A stretch of 40,582 bases of DNA from positions 1-40,582 of the forward strand of contig JAIXOU010000084.1 in assembly GCA_027486585.1 (NCBI GenBank). The letters are read 5' to 3'. Of this stretch, positions 18,798-27,523 are shown piece after piece. Position 1 is the first letter of the stretch; each line of letters opens with the position of its first letter. This DNA is from Verrucomicrobiaceae bacterium (GTDB lineage Bacteria; Verrucomicrobiota; Verrucomicrobiia; Verrucomicrobiales; Verrucomicrobiaceae). Made by a program: the position numbers and the translations under genes. The notes beneath the pieces are model-generated. The model made no database searches. It was not told the DNA's origin and saw only the letters and a program-made list of their open reading frames with translations.

Positions 18798-19687
18798 CCA
18801 CCACCGCCCAAATCCAGCCCACCTTCGAAGCTTGGCGCTCCAAAGCCCGCGAGTTGCTGAAGCATGGCGTGGCACCAGAAAACGTCGATTGGGTGGACGC
18901 CTCGCAAACTGCCAGTTTGCTCGCCGAAGTGCCTGCGAAGTATCAAATCGCTCCCAACGCCTCCGTGAAAGTCCCAGCCGAGTTTTTGCGTCTCGCCGCC
19001 AATGTCTGCGCCCACACTGACCAGCGGCGTTTTGCCATTCTGTATCGGCTTTTGCATCGACTGGCGCTCGGCGGTGAAAAGCACCTGCTCGCCATGCCTT
19101 CTGATCGCGACATGCATCAGTGCACCATGTGGGCAAAGGCCGTCAGCCGCGACATTCACAAGATGCATGCCTTTGTGCGCTTCCGGCTTGTGGGCGTGAA
19201 TGAGCAAAACGGTCGCGAGCAATTTGTCGCCTGGTTTGAGCCCGAGTATCGAATCACACGACTCGCGTCGCCGTTTTTTGAAAAACGCTTCGCCAGCATG
19301 GAATGGTCCATTTTGACGCCAGACGAGTGCGCGAGCTGGGATGGGAATAAACTCACTTTCATGCCCGGCATGAGCCGACATGACGCTCCCGCCGCCGATG
19401 CACATGACGACCTCTGGCGCACTTACTACCGCAGCATCTTCAATCCCGCGCGGCTCAAGGTTCAGGCCATGCAATCCGAGATGCCGATGAAGTATTGGAA
19501 GAACCTCCCTGAAGCCGAAATCATTCACGATCTCATCGCTAGCAGCGATCAACGCGTCCGCGCCATGATCGCCACTCCCGAGCGCCCCGTGAAGCCAGCG
19601 CCCAACAACGCGTATTTAAATTCACTGCGAAATAAGCCCGAAAAGCTCACTTCACCCGCTCCAGCATCTCCAGTGTCCTCGCCGTGA
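18794..19687 (+). CDS. DUF4130 / TIGR03915-type partner of the radical SAM protein
   Basis: The start (ATGA overlap with the radical SAM stop) gives 297 residues. An open frame runs further upstream, but that part is an out-of-frame shadow of the radical SAM gene. The core matches the 'probable DNA metabolism protein' family by context and by motifs: DRDMHQCTMWAKAVSRDIHKMHAFVRFR and EQFVAWFEPEYRITRLASPFFEKRF, plus WSILTPDECASWDG. The domain is often fused to a UdgX-type uracil-DNA glycosylase. Here the C-terminus is a short Pro/Ala-rich tail with no glycosylase. The last 41 bases overlap the end of the convergent ceramidase-like gene. Confidence 0.85.
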   Translation: MTTTAQIQPTFEAWRSKARELLKHGVAPENVDWVDASQTASLLAEVPAKYQIAPNASVKVPAEFLRLAANVCAHTDQRRFAILYRLLHRLALGGEKHLLAMPSDRDMHQCTMWAKAVSRDIHKMHAFVRFRLVGVNEQNGREQFVAWFEPEYRITRLASPFFEKRFASMEWSILTPDECASWDGNKLTFMPGMSRHDAPAADAHDDLWRTYYRSIFNPARLKVQAMQSEMPMKYWKNLPEAEIIHDLIASSDQRVRAMIATPERPVKPAPNNAYLNSLRNKPEKLTSPAPASPVSSP

Positions 19688-21050
19688 TTTTCTCAGAGGC
19701 TTCGCGTTCGACGCGATTGGTGCCAAGCCAGGTTTCATAGCCGCCGAGGTCGTGATGTTTTGGCGTGGGCAGATAGCCATTGCTGCCGTTAGCGAGTTCG
19801 ATGGTGAAGGTGTCCTTGAAAGGGCTGCGGGCTTTGATGTCGAGACCGATCTCGGTGAAAACCTCAAAGGGAAGCGATGCAATGCCAAGCTCGCCGATGC
19901 GGAAAGCCTGAATGATGGCTTGCACGGTGTCCGGCTTCGCCTTGCGTGCGGCCAGCGTGCGCTCGGCATAAGGCTGCTCCAAGCGATGCGTGGGTGTGGC
20001 ATCTTTGGGCTTAGCGAGCACGCCCTCGGCCCAGGCAACCATGTCTGGGGTGGGGCGGCGCACGGCAAGTTCCAGATCACTCGCGGCGGCTTTTAAAGGC
20101 ACCCAGTCCTGATGTTTGAGCGTCTCGCGGACACGCAGCACTTCCTGCGCAAGGTCGCCGGCAACGAGTTTAATCTTCTCATAGGGCTCGCGTTTCACAG
20201 CGGGAGTTTTGCCGCTATAGTCATTATTATTCACGTCGCCGCAGGGGCCATTCGCCAGAATGCCGACGCAGGGGGCACCGGTCTTTTCTTCAATGCGGCG
20301 ACAAAATTCGCCGAAGTAATCCGCTGACAAATGCTCCGGCACCACGCCGCCAACGTAGTGCAGCCAGTAGTTCGCCATGAGCGCGATCTGGCGTCCGTCA
20401 GTGGCCTGCACGGAGAGACAATACACCTCGGGATTCGTCGGCCCAGCAGGCCCCGCCAGTCGCGGACGCAAAAGGCTGCTCGGATTCATCACAGCACGAT
20501 CCAGTCCCCCAAAGGGATTTGGATGGGTGACGCCTTCTTTGAGCAACCAGCGTCGATTGAAGACATGCTGTGGCAGCTTACCCGTGCCCCACGCAATACG
20601 GGCAGGTTCCAGATGGTTGAGAGCGCGTTTCACGCCATCCACCACACGTGAGATGATGAAGCTGCGGTAATCGAGTGCGGGATCTTTGTTCGTGATGGCC
20701 GAGACGCTGGAGTGCGTGTGCGTGCCGGAGAACATCATGTTCGCCACCGGAATACCCGTAGCGACTTCGAGCTTCTTCTTGGCCTCGTCCCAGACATCGC
20801 GCCCGAGCGAAATCGTATCCGCCACAGCAAAGACGAGCTTCGTGGAGCCATCATCAAGCACAAGGCAGCGCACATGCAGCTCATCATGCACATGCTTCGC
20901 AATCGGCCTGGGCGCGAAGTTTCCGACGATCTCCATGCCCAGTGGCGGTGTGATATTGCTGGTGGCAGCACCTGCTTTAAAGACCGGCTTGGTCTGAGCT
21001 AATGCCAGAGAGTGAAGAAGGCCAAAGCAGACAAGGAGAATGATTTTCAT
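19647..21050 (-). CDS. Neutral/alkaline ceramidase-like secreted protein
   Basis: The ATG at 21050 starts a signal peptide (MKIILLVCFGLLHSLALA), giving 467 residues; a longer open frame from 21098 adds no fold. The protein shows the neutral-ceramidase family pattern FKAGAATSNITPPLG, LHVRCLVLDDGSTKLVFAVAD and the metal-site GTHTHSS (H111, H113), then GILANGPCGDVNNND and SLPFEVFTEIG. Family members hydrolyse N-acyl sphingoid bases, but bacterial paralogues widely linked to sugar loci have no proven substrate. The gene is co-directional with the DUF4091 gene, with 59 bases between them. Confidence 0.85.
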   Translation of the reverse strand: MKIILLVCFGLLHSLALAQTKPVFKAGAATSNITPPLGMEIVGNFAPRPIAKHVHDELHVRCLVLDDGSTKLVFAVADTISLGRDVWDEAKKKLEVATGIPVANMMFSGTHTHSSVSAITNKDPALDYRSFIISRVVDGVKRALNHLEPARIAWGTGKLPQHVFNRRWLLKEGVTHPNPFGGLDRAVMNPSSLLRPRLAGPAGPTNPEVYCLSVQATDGRQIALMANYWLHYVGGVVPEHLSADYFGEFCRRIEEKTGAPCVGILANGPCGDVNNNDYSGKTPAVKREPYEKIKLVAGDLAQEVLRVRETLKHQDWVPLKAAASDLELAVRRPTPDMVAWAEGVLAKPKDATPTHRLEQPYAERTLAARKAKPDTVQAIIQAFRIGELGIASLPFEVFTEIGLDIKARSPFKDTFTIELANGSNGYLPTPKHHDLGGYETWLGTNRVEREASEKITARTLEMLERVK

Positions 21051-21109
21051 GCAGTCACAAACCAACGCTGCACGCGTGTCATTTTCATTCTCCCACAACG
21101 AAAATCACC

Positions 21110-23431
21110 TCACGGCAGCGTCTGTGGCACAATCTTTCGCGCCTTGCTCAAATCGGGCCGTGCAGGCCGCGGATCATGCCAACGTTCTTTCGGCGCAGGT
21201 GCTTTGGCATCGAGATAGGCTCCCAAACGCATCCGCAGGTCGTCAAAGGCAGGCTGCGTGTCTTTGCCGAACTGAGATTTGCCAGCGTCTTCCTCATTCT
21301 TCTTCACCAAGGTGGCGCTAAGGCCTGGAATGGCTCGCACGGCGGCCATGACGCTCTCGCGGTTCTCGCCACTGACCGCGCAGTATTGCGTGAGATACTC
21401 GACGAGCTGCTGACCAGCGCGGAAGGTCTTCAGGCGCAGGCTGGGAACGGGGCCGTTCTCAGTCGGGTAGAACACGGAGAGTTCATCGGGCGTTTGCCAA
21501 GCGTCAGCTTTGCCAATGGTGTTCCAGGGCACCACGCCATCCGCACCCAGCGACCAAGCCTCGACGCACCACGCGGCGTTGGCGATGTTCGGCGTGCCGA
21601 TGGCATTCGCGCTGCCATACATGTAGTAAAGATTGCCACAGTCCTTGGCACGACGCAGAATGCGCGGCCAGTAAGTGCGCAGCACGCCGCTGACGACTTC
21701 CACGTTCACGCAGTGATCGAGCAACTCACGCTGCCACTGCGGGCGGGAAATGTCGGCGCGATAAGTGAGATTCACCTTCGGGTAAGGCGCGACGGCGTTC
21801 CAAAACTCGCGGCCGTAGTGGCGGATGGCCCAGAAATCCTGCGTGTGCACGGGCTCGTCGAAAATCCACGCCGCAGTGCACTTCCGCCAGTCGTCCTTTT
21901 TGAAGTACACCTTGTTGTTGAGGTAGAACTCAAACATCGGTTCGGTCCAGCCCTTCGCTTCGAGGTGCTTAGCGATCTCTGCCGACATTGCGCGGAACTG
22001 CGTCCAGTAGGCGTCATCAAACGCACTTTCGATCCAATAGCCGCCCTTGAAGTGCTCGTCGTGCTTCATCGGCCAGTTTTCATTCAAGAGTAGGTAATAA
22101 GCATCCACCGGCACCGCTCCACGCGGCAGATCGGCGAAGGCGCTGCCATCGAGCAGTGGGCCGAACTCGGCATCAAACTTCGTCCAATCCCACTTCCCAT
22201 CGCCGCCGAGCTTCGGTGCAGGCTCGTCCACCTTGCCGGTCCAGCCATACGGGAGCTGATTCAGCACCACGCGATGCTCATGCGCGAGCCGATAGTAGTC
22301 ACGCGCATGCCCCGGCAGGCCGTAGGCGTTCATCTGCGGCAGAAACGACAGTCGATCCGGCAGCGTGAAGTTCCAAACCGTGATCGTGAACGGCATCACC
22401 GTGCCATCGACCGTGATCGTACCGCCGTGCTTACCTGCAAGCGTGTTTTTCGGCACATGCAGTTCAATGAAGGTCTCATCACCCTCTGCTTCACCTAAAA
22501 CCAGCGGATCGGTGAACCCGGCCACTTTCGGCATACGATAGAGCTTCACGCCCACATTAGACGCTTTGACGACCGGTTTGCCCGTGACGGAAAAACCAAT
22601 TGTTTCGCCCTTCGCGGCGAAAAAGTGCGTCGAGGCCAGTTCGCGACCGAACACGTCTTTCGCGGGCAGGTTGGGCTTTTCAATAGGGGTGGCTGGAACA
22701 GGAGGCAAAGTTGCAGCAGCGACCGCATTGACCTGAGTGATGGCTTTCGGAGACTCTATTGCGCCATCTTCGAACCAGAGCGTGAAGTAGGGTTTGTGAA
22801 TGCGTTTGTCTTCCCGACTCGAAAGGTAACGATTCACGAAATTCGTGAACTTCACTGCGTTGCCATCACGCGTGTATTCATTGCCGATGTCGTCGATCAC
22901 ATAAAAGCCATGCGAACGGCCATCCAGGCGTGCCTGGGCCACGTCGGGCGAGATCGGGATGATTTGCCAGCCCTCCGCATCCGGCGCGGAGGCATCGCCA
23001 AAGCCCCATAGCGATCCACCTTCACCGCAGACGACGCTGGTGATGTCGGGATCGTTGTTGCCCCAGCGCAGCTCGCCGGTTTTCGCCCACGCAAAGGAAC
23101 TCGCACCCGTTGTCTTCGCGTAGCTGCTGCCGGTGCCTTCCACCCAATCCTGCGAGATCGTGGAAACCGTCGTGCGCCTTAGTGGTGCCTCCGGCGACGC
23201 GAGATGCACATGCAGTTGGGCTTTGGTGATCTTTTTTCCGCGCAGCGCTGCCGGATCAAAGTCGATGAGGAAGAACTCCTGAATGCCCTTCAGCTTCAAT
23301 TTGTGTGATCCACCATTGTTTCCTTCCACTTCCTTTGAGTAAGCAGAAATCCACAAGTCCCGAGAGACCTCCAAACGCTGCTGGGCGTTAAGGGTGAAGG
23401 CGGCGAGGAGAAAGAATGCGATGCGTTTCAT
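21110..23431 (-). CDS. Secreted DUF4091/GH123-like glycoside hydrolase
   Basis: The ATG at 23431 starts a signal peptide (MKRIAFFLLAAFTLNAQ), giving 773 residues; the longer frame to 23608 overlaps the acetyltransferase gene. The N-terminal part (EFFLIDFDPAALRGKKITKAQLHVHLA) resembles a DNRLRE-type beta domain. A beta-sandwich follows (TIGFSVTGKPVVKASNVGVKL), then a TIM-barrel-like catalytic domain containing the adjacent acidic pair in AAWIFDEPV, as expected for GH123-like enzymes, and the C-terminal DUF4091 signature (PSLRLKTFRAGQQLVEYL). It probably releases a hexosamine or other sugar, but the substrate is not determinable. It lies 41 bases after the acetyltransferase gene. Confidence 0.82.
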   Translation of the reverse strand: MKRIAFFLLAAFTLNAQQRLEVSRDLWISAYSKEVEGNNGGSHKLKLKGIQEFFLIDFDPAALRGKKITKAQLHVHLASPEAPLRRTTVSTISQDWVEGTGSSYAKTTGASSFAWAKTGELRWGNNDPDITSVVCGEGGSLWGFGDASAPDAEGWQIIPISPDVAQARLDGRSHGFYVIDDIGNEYTRDGNAVKFTNFVNRYLSSREDKRIHKPYFTLWFEDGAIESPKAITQVNAVAAATLPPVPATPIEKPNLPAKDVFGRELASTHFFAAKGETIGFSVTGKPVVKASNVGVKLYRMPKVAGFTDPLVLGEAEGDETFIELHVPKNTLAGKHGGTITVDGTVMPFTITVWNFTLPDRLSFLPQMNAYGLPGHARDYYRLAHEHRVVLNQLPYGWTGKVDEPAPKLGGDGKWDWTKFDAEFGPLLDGSAFADLPRGAVPVDAYYLLLNENWPMKHDEHFKGGYWIESAFDDAYWTQFRAMSAEIAKHLEAKGWTEPMFEFYLNNKVYFKKDDWRKCTAAWIFDEPVHTQDFWAIRHYGREFWNAVAPYPKVNLTYRADISRPQWQRELLDHCVNVEVVSGVLRTYWPRILRRAKDCGNLYYMYGSANAIGTPNIANAAWCVEAWSLGADGVVPWNTIGKADAWQTPDELSVFYPTENGPVPSLRLKTFRAGQQLVEYLTQYCAVSGENRESVMAAVRAIPGLSATLVKKNEEDAGKSQFGKDTQPAFDDLRMRLGAYLDAKAPAPKERWHDPRPARPDLSKARKIVPQTLP

Positions 23432-23472
23432 GGTTAGTGAAAAACGCTGACGAAACCAAATCCGTATCAACC

Positions 23473-24189
23473 TCACTTCAAAATTGGCCACGTGAGCGAT
23501 GACAGGCTCACCCTCTGACGCCCTTGCGCGTCGAAATTCGACGGGCTGAGCCATTGCTCGAAGGCTGCACGCAGCGCAGGCCATTCCTTGTCGATGGCAG
23601 CATACCAAGCGGTGTCGCGATTGCGGCCTTTGCGGACGGTGGCTTGGCGGAAAATACCTTCAAAGGATAGGCCGAGGCGCAACGCTGCTTTATGTGAGGG
23701 TTCATTGAGCGAATCGCACTTCCATTCGTAGCGGCGGTAGCCGAGTTCGAACGCGTAGCGCATCATGAGATACATCGCCTCGGTGGCGGCCTGCGTGCGT
23801 TGCAGTCTCGGCGAGAAATGCAGATGACCGACCTCAATGCTACCACAGGACGGCGAGATGCGCAGATAGCTCGCCAGACCGATGGCTTCGCCGCTCGTGG
23901 GATCGACGATGGCAAAGAAAAGCGGATCACGAGTACAACTTTGCTGTTCCAGCCATGCGTGAAAGTTCGCAAAAGTCTCAAACGGGCCGTAGGGTAGGTA
24001 TGTCCAACCGGAGCCATGAGGATCGAACGAGTAAGCATCAAAAAGCGACTGCGCATGCTTGGCGGCATCGAGCGGCTCTAGGCGGCAAAAGTAGCCATGA
24101 ATCACCTCGTGAGCCGGAAAGGGCGGCTCCTTCCAATCGGCGACGATTTCGCCGAACGGCTGATTCAAAGAATGAGTATCAACGGACAT
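23473..24189 (-). CDS. GNAT-family acetyltransferase (RimJ/RimL-like)
   Basis: The ATG at 24189 gives 238 residues; an upstream ATG at 24294 would overlap the divergent MOSC gene. The protein carries the RimJ/RimL-type core: LEPLDAAKHAQSLFDAYSFDP, PLFFAIVDPTSGEAIGLASYLRISPSCGSIEVGHLHFSPRL (cut into shorter motifs by family), and the C-terminal LNEPSHKAALRLGLSFEGIFRQATVRKGRNRDTAWY. It likely acetylates an amine of a protein, antibiotic or small molecule. It is first of a minus-strand run with the DUF4091 and ceramidase-like genes. Confidence 0.85.
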   Translation of the reverse strand: MSVDTHSLNQPFGEIVADWKEPPFPAHEVIHGYFCRLEPLDAAKHAQSLFDAYSFDPHGSGWTYLPYGPFETFANFHAWLEQQSCTRDPLFFAIVDPTSGEAIGLASYLRISPSCGSIEVGHLHFSPRLQRTQAATEAMYLMMRYAFELGYRRYEWKCDSLNEPSHKAALRLGLSFEGIFRQATVRKGRNRDTAWYAAIDKEWPALRAAFEQWLSPSNFDAQGRQRVSLSSLTWPILK

Positions 24190-24271
24190 GGAACCATCAC
24201 TCCGCGCATCCCCTGATTGACTCAAGCACTTCCAGCGGTTGACCTGCCAGAAGTTGGCGGCAAGATCAACT

Positions 24272-24733
24272 ATGCCAGCGCAAGTCACTGCCATCTACAT
24301 CAGCCCAGCCGCCACCGTGTTGCCGCATGCAGTGAATGAGGTGGTGGCGCGGACACATCGTGGCCTCGTTGGAGATCGCTACTTTGAAGGCTGCGGCACA
24401 TTTTCTGATTGGGAACCAACGGGCCCTGGTCGTGAACTCACGCTGATCGAAGGCGAGGTGCTCGCCGAACTCGGCCTGAGTGCTGCTGAGGCACGCCGGA
24501 ACATCGTCACCGAAGGTGTGCGGCTAAACGACCTCGTCGGGAAGCGCTTTCGCATCGGCGACGTGCTCATTGAGGGCATTCGTCTCTGCCCGCCGTGCAC
24601 GCATTTGGACAAAGTCACCGGAAAAACCCTGCTAAAACCTCTCGCCGACCGCGGTGGCCTGCGAGCCGACATCTTGAGCGATGGCATCATTCGCCTGGGT
24701 GATGAAATCCATGTTCTTAACCACGAATCTTGA
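24272..24733 (+). CDS. MOSC-domain protein
   Basis: This is 153 residues from the ATG at 24272 (a further in-frame ATG lies 33 bases upstream). It is a stand-alone MOSC (molybdenum cofactor sulfurase C-terminal) domain: THRGLVGDRYF, RELTLIEGEVL, RRNIVTEGVRLNDLVGKRF, and the conserved cysteine in RLCPPCTHL. MOSC proteins bind a molybdenum or sulfur-carrying ligand. Its stop codon shares one base with the ATG of the next gene (TGATG), implying coupling. Confidence 0.9.
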   Translation: MPAQVTAIYISPAATVLPHAVNEVVARTHRGLVGDRYFEGCGTFSDWEPTGPGRELTLIEGEVLAELGLSAAEARRNIVTEGVRLNDLVGKRFRIGDVLIEGIRLCPPCTHLDKVTGKTLLKPLADRGGLRADILSDGIIRLGDEIHVLNHES

Positions 24734-25068
24734 TGTCCGCCTTCGCCAAAACACTCTCGCCACCGCCTTACTACGCCGTGATCTTCAGCTCGCAGCGCAC
24801 GGAGGGCGATCAGGGCTATGGTGACATGGCTGATCGCATGGTGGAGCTGGCGCATGAGCAGCCGGGTTTTCTCGGTGTGGAGAGCGCACGCGGTGCGGGC
24901 GGTTTCGGCATCACGGTGTCGTATTGGGAGAGCACACAAGCCATCGCGAACTGGAAGGCGAACGCTGAGCACCGAATCGCGCAGGAGACGGGGAAGACAA
25001 CATGGTATGCTGACTATCAACTGCGGATCGCCAAGGTAGAACGTGCTTATGGAAAACCAACCTTGTAA
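24733..25068 (+). CDS. ABM-fold (antibiotic biosynthesis monooxygenase-like) protein
   Basis: The ATG at 24733 (one-base overlap with the MOSC stop) gives 111 residues. The sequence (YYAVIFSSQRT, RMVELAHEQPGFLGVESAR, ITVSYWESTQAIANWK, WYADYQLRIAKVERAY) fits the dimeric ferredoxin-like ABM/EthD-type fold, which acts as a cofactor-free monooxygenase or haem-binding protein. It is probably a small stress or quinone-handling enzyme. It is the second gene of a likely operon with the MOSC and CxxCH genes. Confidence 0.8.
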   Translation: MSAFAKTLSPPPYYAVIFSSQRTEGDQGYGDMADRMVELAHEQPGFLGVESARGAGGFGITVSYWESTQAIANWKANAEHRIAQETGKTTWYADYQLRIAKVERAYGKPTL

Positions 25069-25106
25069 ACGTAATGACCCGCAGATCGGCAGCGTATACT
25101 TGCCGC

Positions 25107-26261
25107 ATGAAACACGTCCTAGCCGTCCTGCTCATCCCTTCGGTCCTATTTGCCGCGACCTCACCCGCGCCGAAGCCAAAGCTCGCATTCCAATACGAAT
25201 CCGGCGACATCAAAGTGAGCCTCCCCACCGCCGATGAGCGGCGCGTGACGCACTTCGGTGCGGAGTCAATCAAGGCAGCTGTGAAGTATCTCAATGACGG
25301 TTCGACGTCCTGGGTGCGTGAAAAAAGCTGCGTGAACTGCCACACGACGGGCCCTTACCTGAGCGAGCGGCCCGCCTTGATCCCGCAACTCGGCAAACCG
25401 AGCGAGGAAATCGTGGCGGACTTCATTGAGTTTGTGCCAAAGGAGGTCAAAGAGGTGAAGGAGACGGCCACCAAGAGCGGCTATAAGCACATGCCAGGAG
25501 CGTTCACGGCGGTGTGGCGTTCGCTCGGCCTAGCGGAATGGGACAAGCATGTCACTGGGAAAACTTCCGAGCACACCGAACGCTCCATCTGCGACATGTT
25601 TGAGCGCCAATCGGCCAGCGGAGCCTTCGTGAGCCATGGCGAGGTCGAAATCCCGCACATCACGACGGACTTCGAACTCTCGCTGCAAGCCATGCGCACC
25701 ATCACCGCAGCTCCCGGCTGGCTCGCGGGCCTCAAGGACGAAAAACTGATCGCGAAGGTCGAAAAGCTCAAAACTTGGCTGCGCACCACCGAGCCGAAAA
25801 ATGATTGGGATCGCGTCTTGAGCCTGCAACTCGCCAATTACCTGCCAGAGCTTGTTTCCGCTGAAAAACGCGATGCTGCGATGAAACTACTTTCCTCCAA
25901 ACAACACGCCGACGGCGGCTGGAGCACGCGCGACTTCTCCGCACTGAAGGACTGGCACTTCGAAGTCAGCGAAACCGTCCAAAAGCTGATCACCAGCCTA
26001 GCCGATGCCACCAAACCGGAAAGCGATGCCTACATGACCGCACTGGCTGTCGTGCTCATGCGTCAAAGCGGCGTGCCCGCCAAAGATGAGCGGATTCAAA
26101 GAGCTGTTGCATGGCTGAAGCATGAACAGCGTATCTCCGGCCGCTGGTGGATGCATTCGCTCTACCGCGGAAACTACCACTACATCACCTACATTGCGAC
26201 CTGTCAGGCTTTAAAAGCTTTGGCGTTGTGTGATGAACTGCCTGTGATCACCACAGAGTGA
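25107..26261 (+). CDS. Secreted CxxCH and alpha/alpha-toroid (squalene-cyclase-repeat) protein
   Basis: The ATG at 25107 begins a signal peptide (MKHVLAVLLIPSVLFA), giving 384 residues; the frame is open 33 bases earlier. Near the mature N-terminus is a haem c-type motif CVNCH (C75, C78, H79) followed by TTGPYLSERPAL. The remainder shows repeats of the prenyltransferase/squalene-oxidase type: HADGGWSTRDFSALKDWHF, WLKHEQRISGRWWMHS and YITYIATCQALKALALCD. Haem attachment in the periplasm is plausible, but the single CxxCH could also bind a metal or be structural. It follows the ABM gene by 38 bases. Confidence 0.8.
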   Translation: MKHVLAVLLIPSVLFAATSPAPKPKLAFQYESGDIKVSLPTADERRVTHFGAESIKAAVKYLNDGSTSWVREKSCVNCHTTGPYLSERPALIPQLGKPSEEIVADFIEFVPKEVKEVKETATKSGYKHMPGAFTAVWRSLGLAEWDKHVTGKTSEHTERSICDMFERQSASGAFVSHGEVEIPHITTDFELSLQAMRTITAAPGWLAGLKDEKLIAKVEKLKTWLRTTEPKNDWDRVLSLQLANYLPELVSAEKRDAAMKLLSSKQHADGGWSTRDFSALKDWHFEVSETVQKLITSLADATKPESDAYMTALAVVLMRQSGVPAKDERIQRAVAWLKHEQRISGRWWMHSLYRGNYHYITYIATCQALKALALCDELPVITTE

Positions 26262-26268
26262 TCATGAA

Positions 26269-26297
26269 AAAGGCAGATGGTAATGCCATCTGCCTTT
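26269..26297. terminator. Bidirectional terminator between convergent genes
   Basis: AAGGCAGATGG (26270-26280) pairs perfectly with CCATCTGCCTT (26286-26296) around a TAATG loop, with one more A-T pair outside. A-rich bases on the left and TTT on the right make it usable from both strands. The T-run is longer when read from the minus strand. Confidence 0.8.
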
Positions 26298-26323
26298 GTC
26301 GGTTGAAGGATGAATTGAAAAGC

Positions 26324-26845
26324 TTACTTCGCAGGGAAGGGGCTTTTGGTGAGGGACTTGAATTCCTCGGAGATTTTCGCCAAAGCATCCTTTGGACCAG
26401 TGAGCTTGATGAAAACGGGAGCATCATTGCCTGGGACGATGGCACCGAGCAGGGTGTAATTGTCCTTGGGTGTCTTGGGTCCCATCATTGGGCCGTCATT
26501 GTAGGTGCCCGTCGCAGTCACGAGCGTGACTTTGGTGCCATTGGCATCCAGCTCTTCAGTCTTGGATTCGGGTGGGCTGGCAAATTGGCCTAACCAGCGA
26601 TCCACATTGGCTTTGGAGTCGCCACCCTGGCCTGCGCCAAAGTAGTAGAAGACAGCCTCCAGAGGCTTTTCAGAGCCTTCAACTGTGATCTGTAGAGTGC
26701 CAGCGCGCATGGGACTGGTCGGGGGAACTGAGGTCCAGGTGGTCGGGTAGCTGAAGTTTAAACCGGCGACGGTGAGTTTACCTTCATCCGCGCTGAGGCT
26801 GGAGGTCAGGGCAACTATGGTAAGAAGGGTGGAGAGAAGTTTCAT
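26324..26845 (-). CDS. Small secreted hypothetical protein
   Basis: This is a 173-residue protein with a signal peptide (MKLLSTLLTIVALTSSLSA). The mature part contains FSYPTTWTSVPPTSPMRAGTLQI and later VTLVTATGTYNDGPM and FIKLTGPKDALAKI. It resembles small exported proteins of about this length with an N-terminal 'pattern of W-x-x-x-P', but I recognise no named domain. It is a single gene between a bidirectional terminator and the azurin-like gene's terminator. Confidence 0.72.
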   Translation of the reverse strand: MKLLSTLLTIVALTSSLSADEGKLTVAGLNFSYPTTWTSVPPTSPMRAGTLQITVEGSEKPLEAVFYYFGAGQGGDSKANVDRWLGQFASPPESKTEELDANGTKVTLVTATGTYNDGPMMGPKTPKDNYTLLGAIVPGNDAPVFIKLTGPKDALAKISEEFKSLTKSPFPAK

Positions 26846-26871
26846 GATTGGCTGTGGATGAGGTTGGTATC

Positions 26872-26900
26872 AAAAAAGAAGGCGAACCGGAGTCCGCCTT
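26872..26900 (-). terminator. Intrinsic terminator of the azurin-like gene
   Basis: On the minus strand AAGGCGGA pairs with TTCGCCTT (one G-U) around CTCCGG, followed by a T-run (complement of 26872-26877). It lies 18 bases past the cupredoxin stop codon. Confidence 0.8.
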
Positions 26901-26918
26901 CGGGTCTTCTGCAATGAA

Positions 26919-27383
26919 TTATTTGGTGATGTGCATGACGCCTTTCATCAGCAGCCAGTGGCCTGGAAAGGTGCACATGTAAGGATAGTCACCTGCTTCA
27001 GCCGGTGCCGTGAATTCGATGGTCTCACTGCTATTTGGCATGACGAGCTTGGTGTTGGCGATGATGTCGTCTTTGGCAGCATCTGGGACATAGCTTTTGG
27101 CCATGGCCTGTGGGTCAGTCATCATGGCGTTGGCTTGGGCACCGACGGCCATTTCTTTGCCTGGCTTGATCAGGATAAAGTTATGCGGCTGCGGGGCAAT
27201 GCTGCCAGTATTGTTCAGGGTTAGTTTAACTTTTTGACCAGCTTTCACAGTCACGTCCGTTGTGGCATAGCCTAGTGGATTGGATGCATGTGGCTTCATC
27301 TCAATGATGGCGACATCTGCTTCTTGGGCAGACAAAGCGCAGGTGAACAGGCAAAGGGCGGAGATAGCAGCTATTTTTTTCAT
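26919..27383 (-). CDS. Azurin-like blue copper protein (cupredoxin)
   Basis: The ATG at 27383 begins a signal peptide (MKKIAAISALCLFTCALSAQ), giving 154 residues. The type 1 copper ligands are all visible: H67 (QPHNF), then C137, H142 and M146 in CTFPGHWLLM, which has the Cys-X4-His-X3-Met spacing of azurin. The body has the expected VKLTLNNTG and AEAGDYPYMC strands. It should carry electrons in the periplasm. It is divergent from the DUF1552 gene with 140 bases between starts. The cupredoxin assignment is strong; the redox partners are unknown. Confidence 0.92.
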   Translation of the reverse strand: MKKIAAISALCLFTCALSAQEADVAIIEMKPHASNPLGYATTDVTVKAGQKVKLTLNNTGSIAPQPHNFILIKPGKEMAVGAQANAMMTDPQAMAKSYVPDAAKDDIIANTKLVMPNSSETIEFTAPAEAGDYPYMCTFPGHWLLMKGVMHITK

Positions 27384-27523
27384 GGAGGTATGTTTGGGGG
27401 GAACTATGCTAATCGGGCGTTGCCGACACACAATTTCAACCTTTTTCGCCTGTCAGGGCACTCTGGGTGCAAGTTAGTGTCGCGAAAGTTAGGTCAGGCG
27501 TATGTCGTATATCTAGTCCCCCC

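Noticed and set aside
18653-19552. A 299-codon open frame on the minus strand
   Set aside because: It is antisense to the DUF4130 gene, which has family motifs and a start coupled to the radical SAM stop.
21176-22093. A 305-codon open frame on the plus strand
   Set aside because: It lies wholly antisense to the DUF4091 gene and its translation has no recognisable domain; the GC-rich minus-strand gene leaves the opposite frame open.
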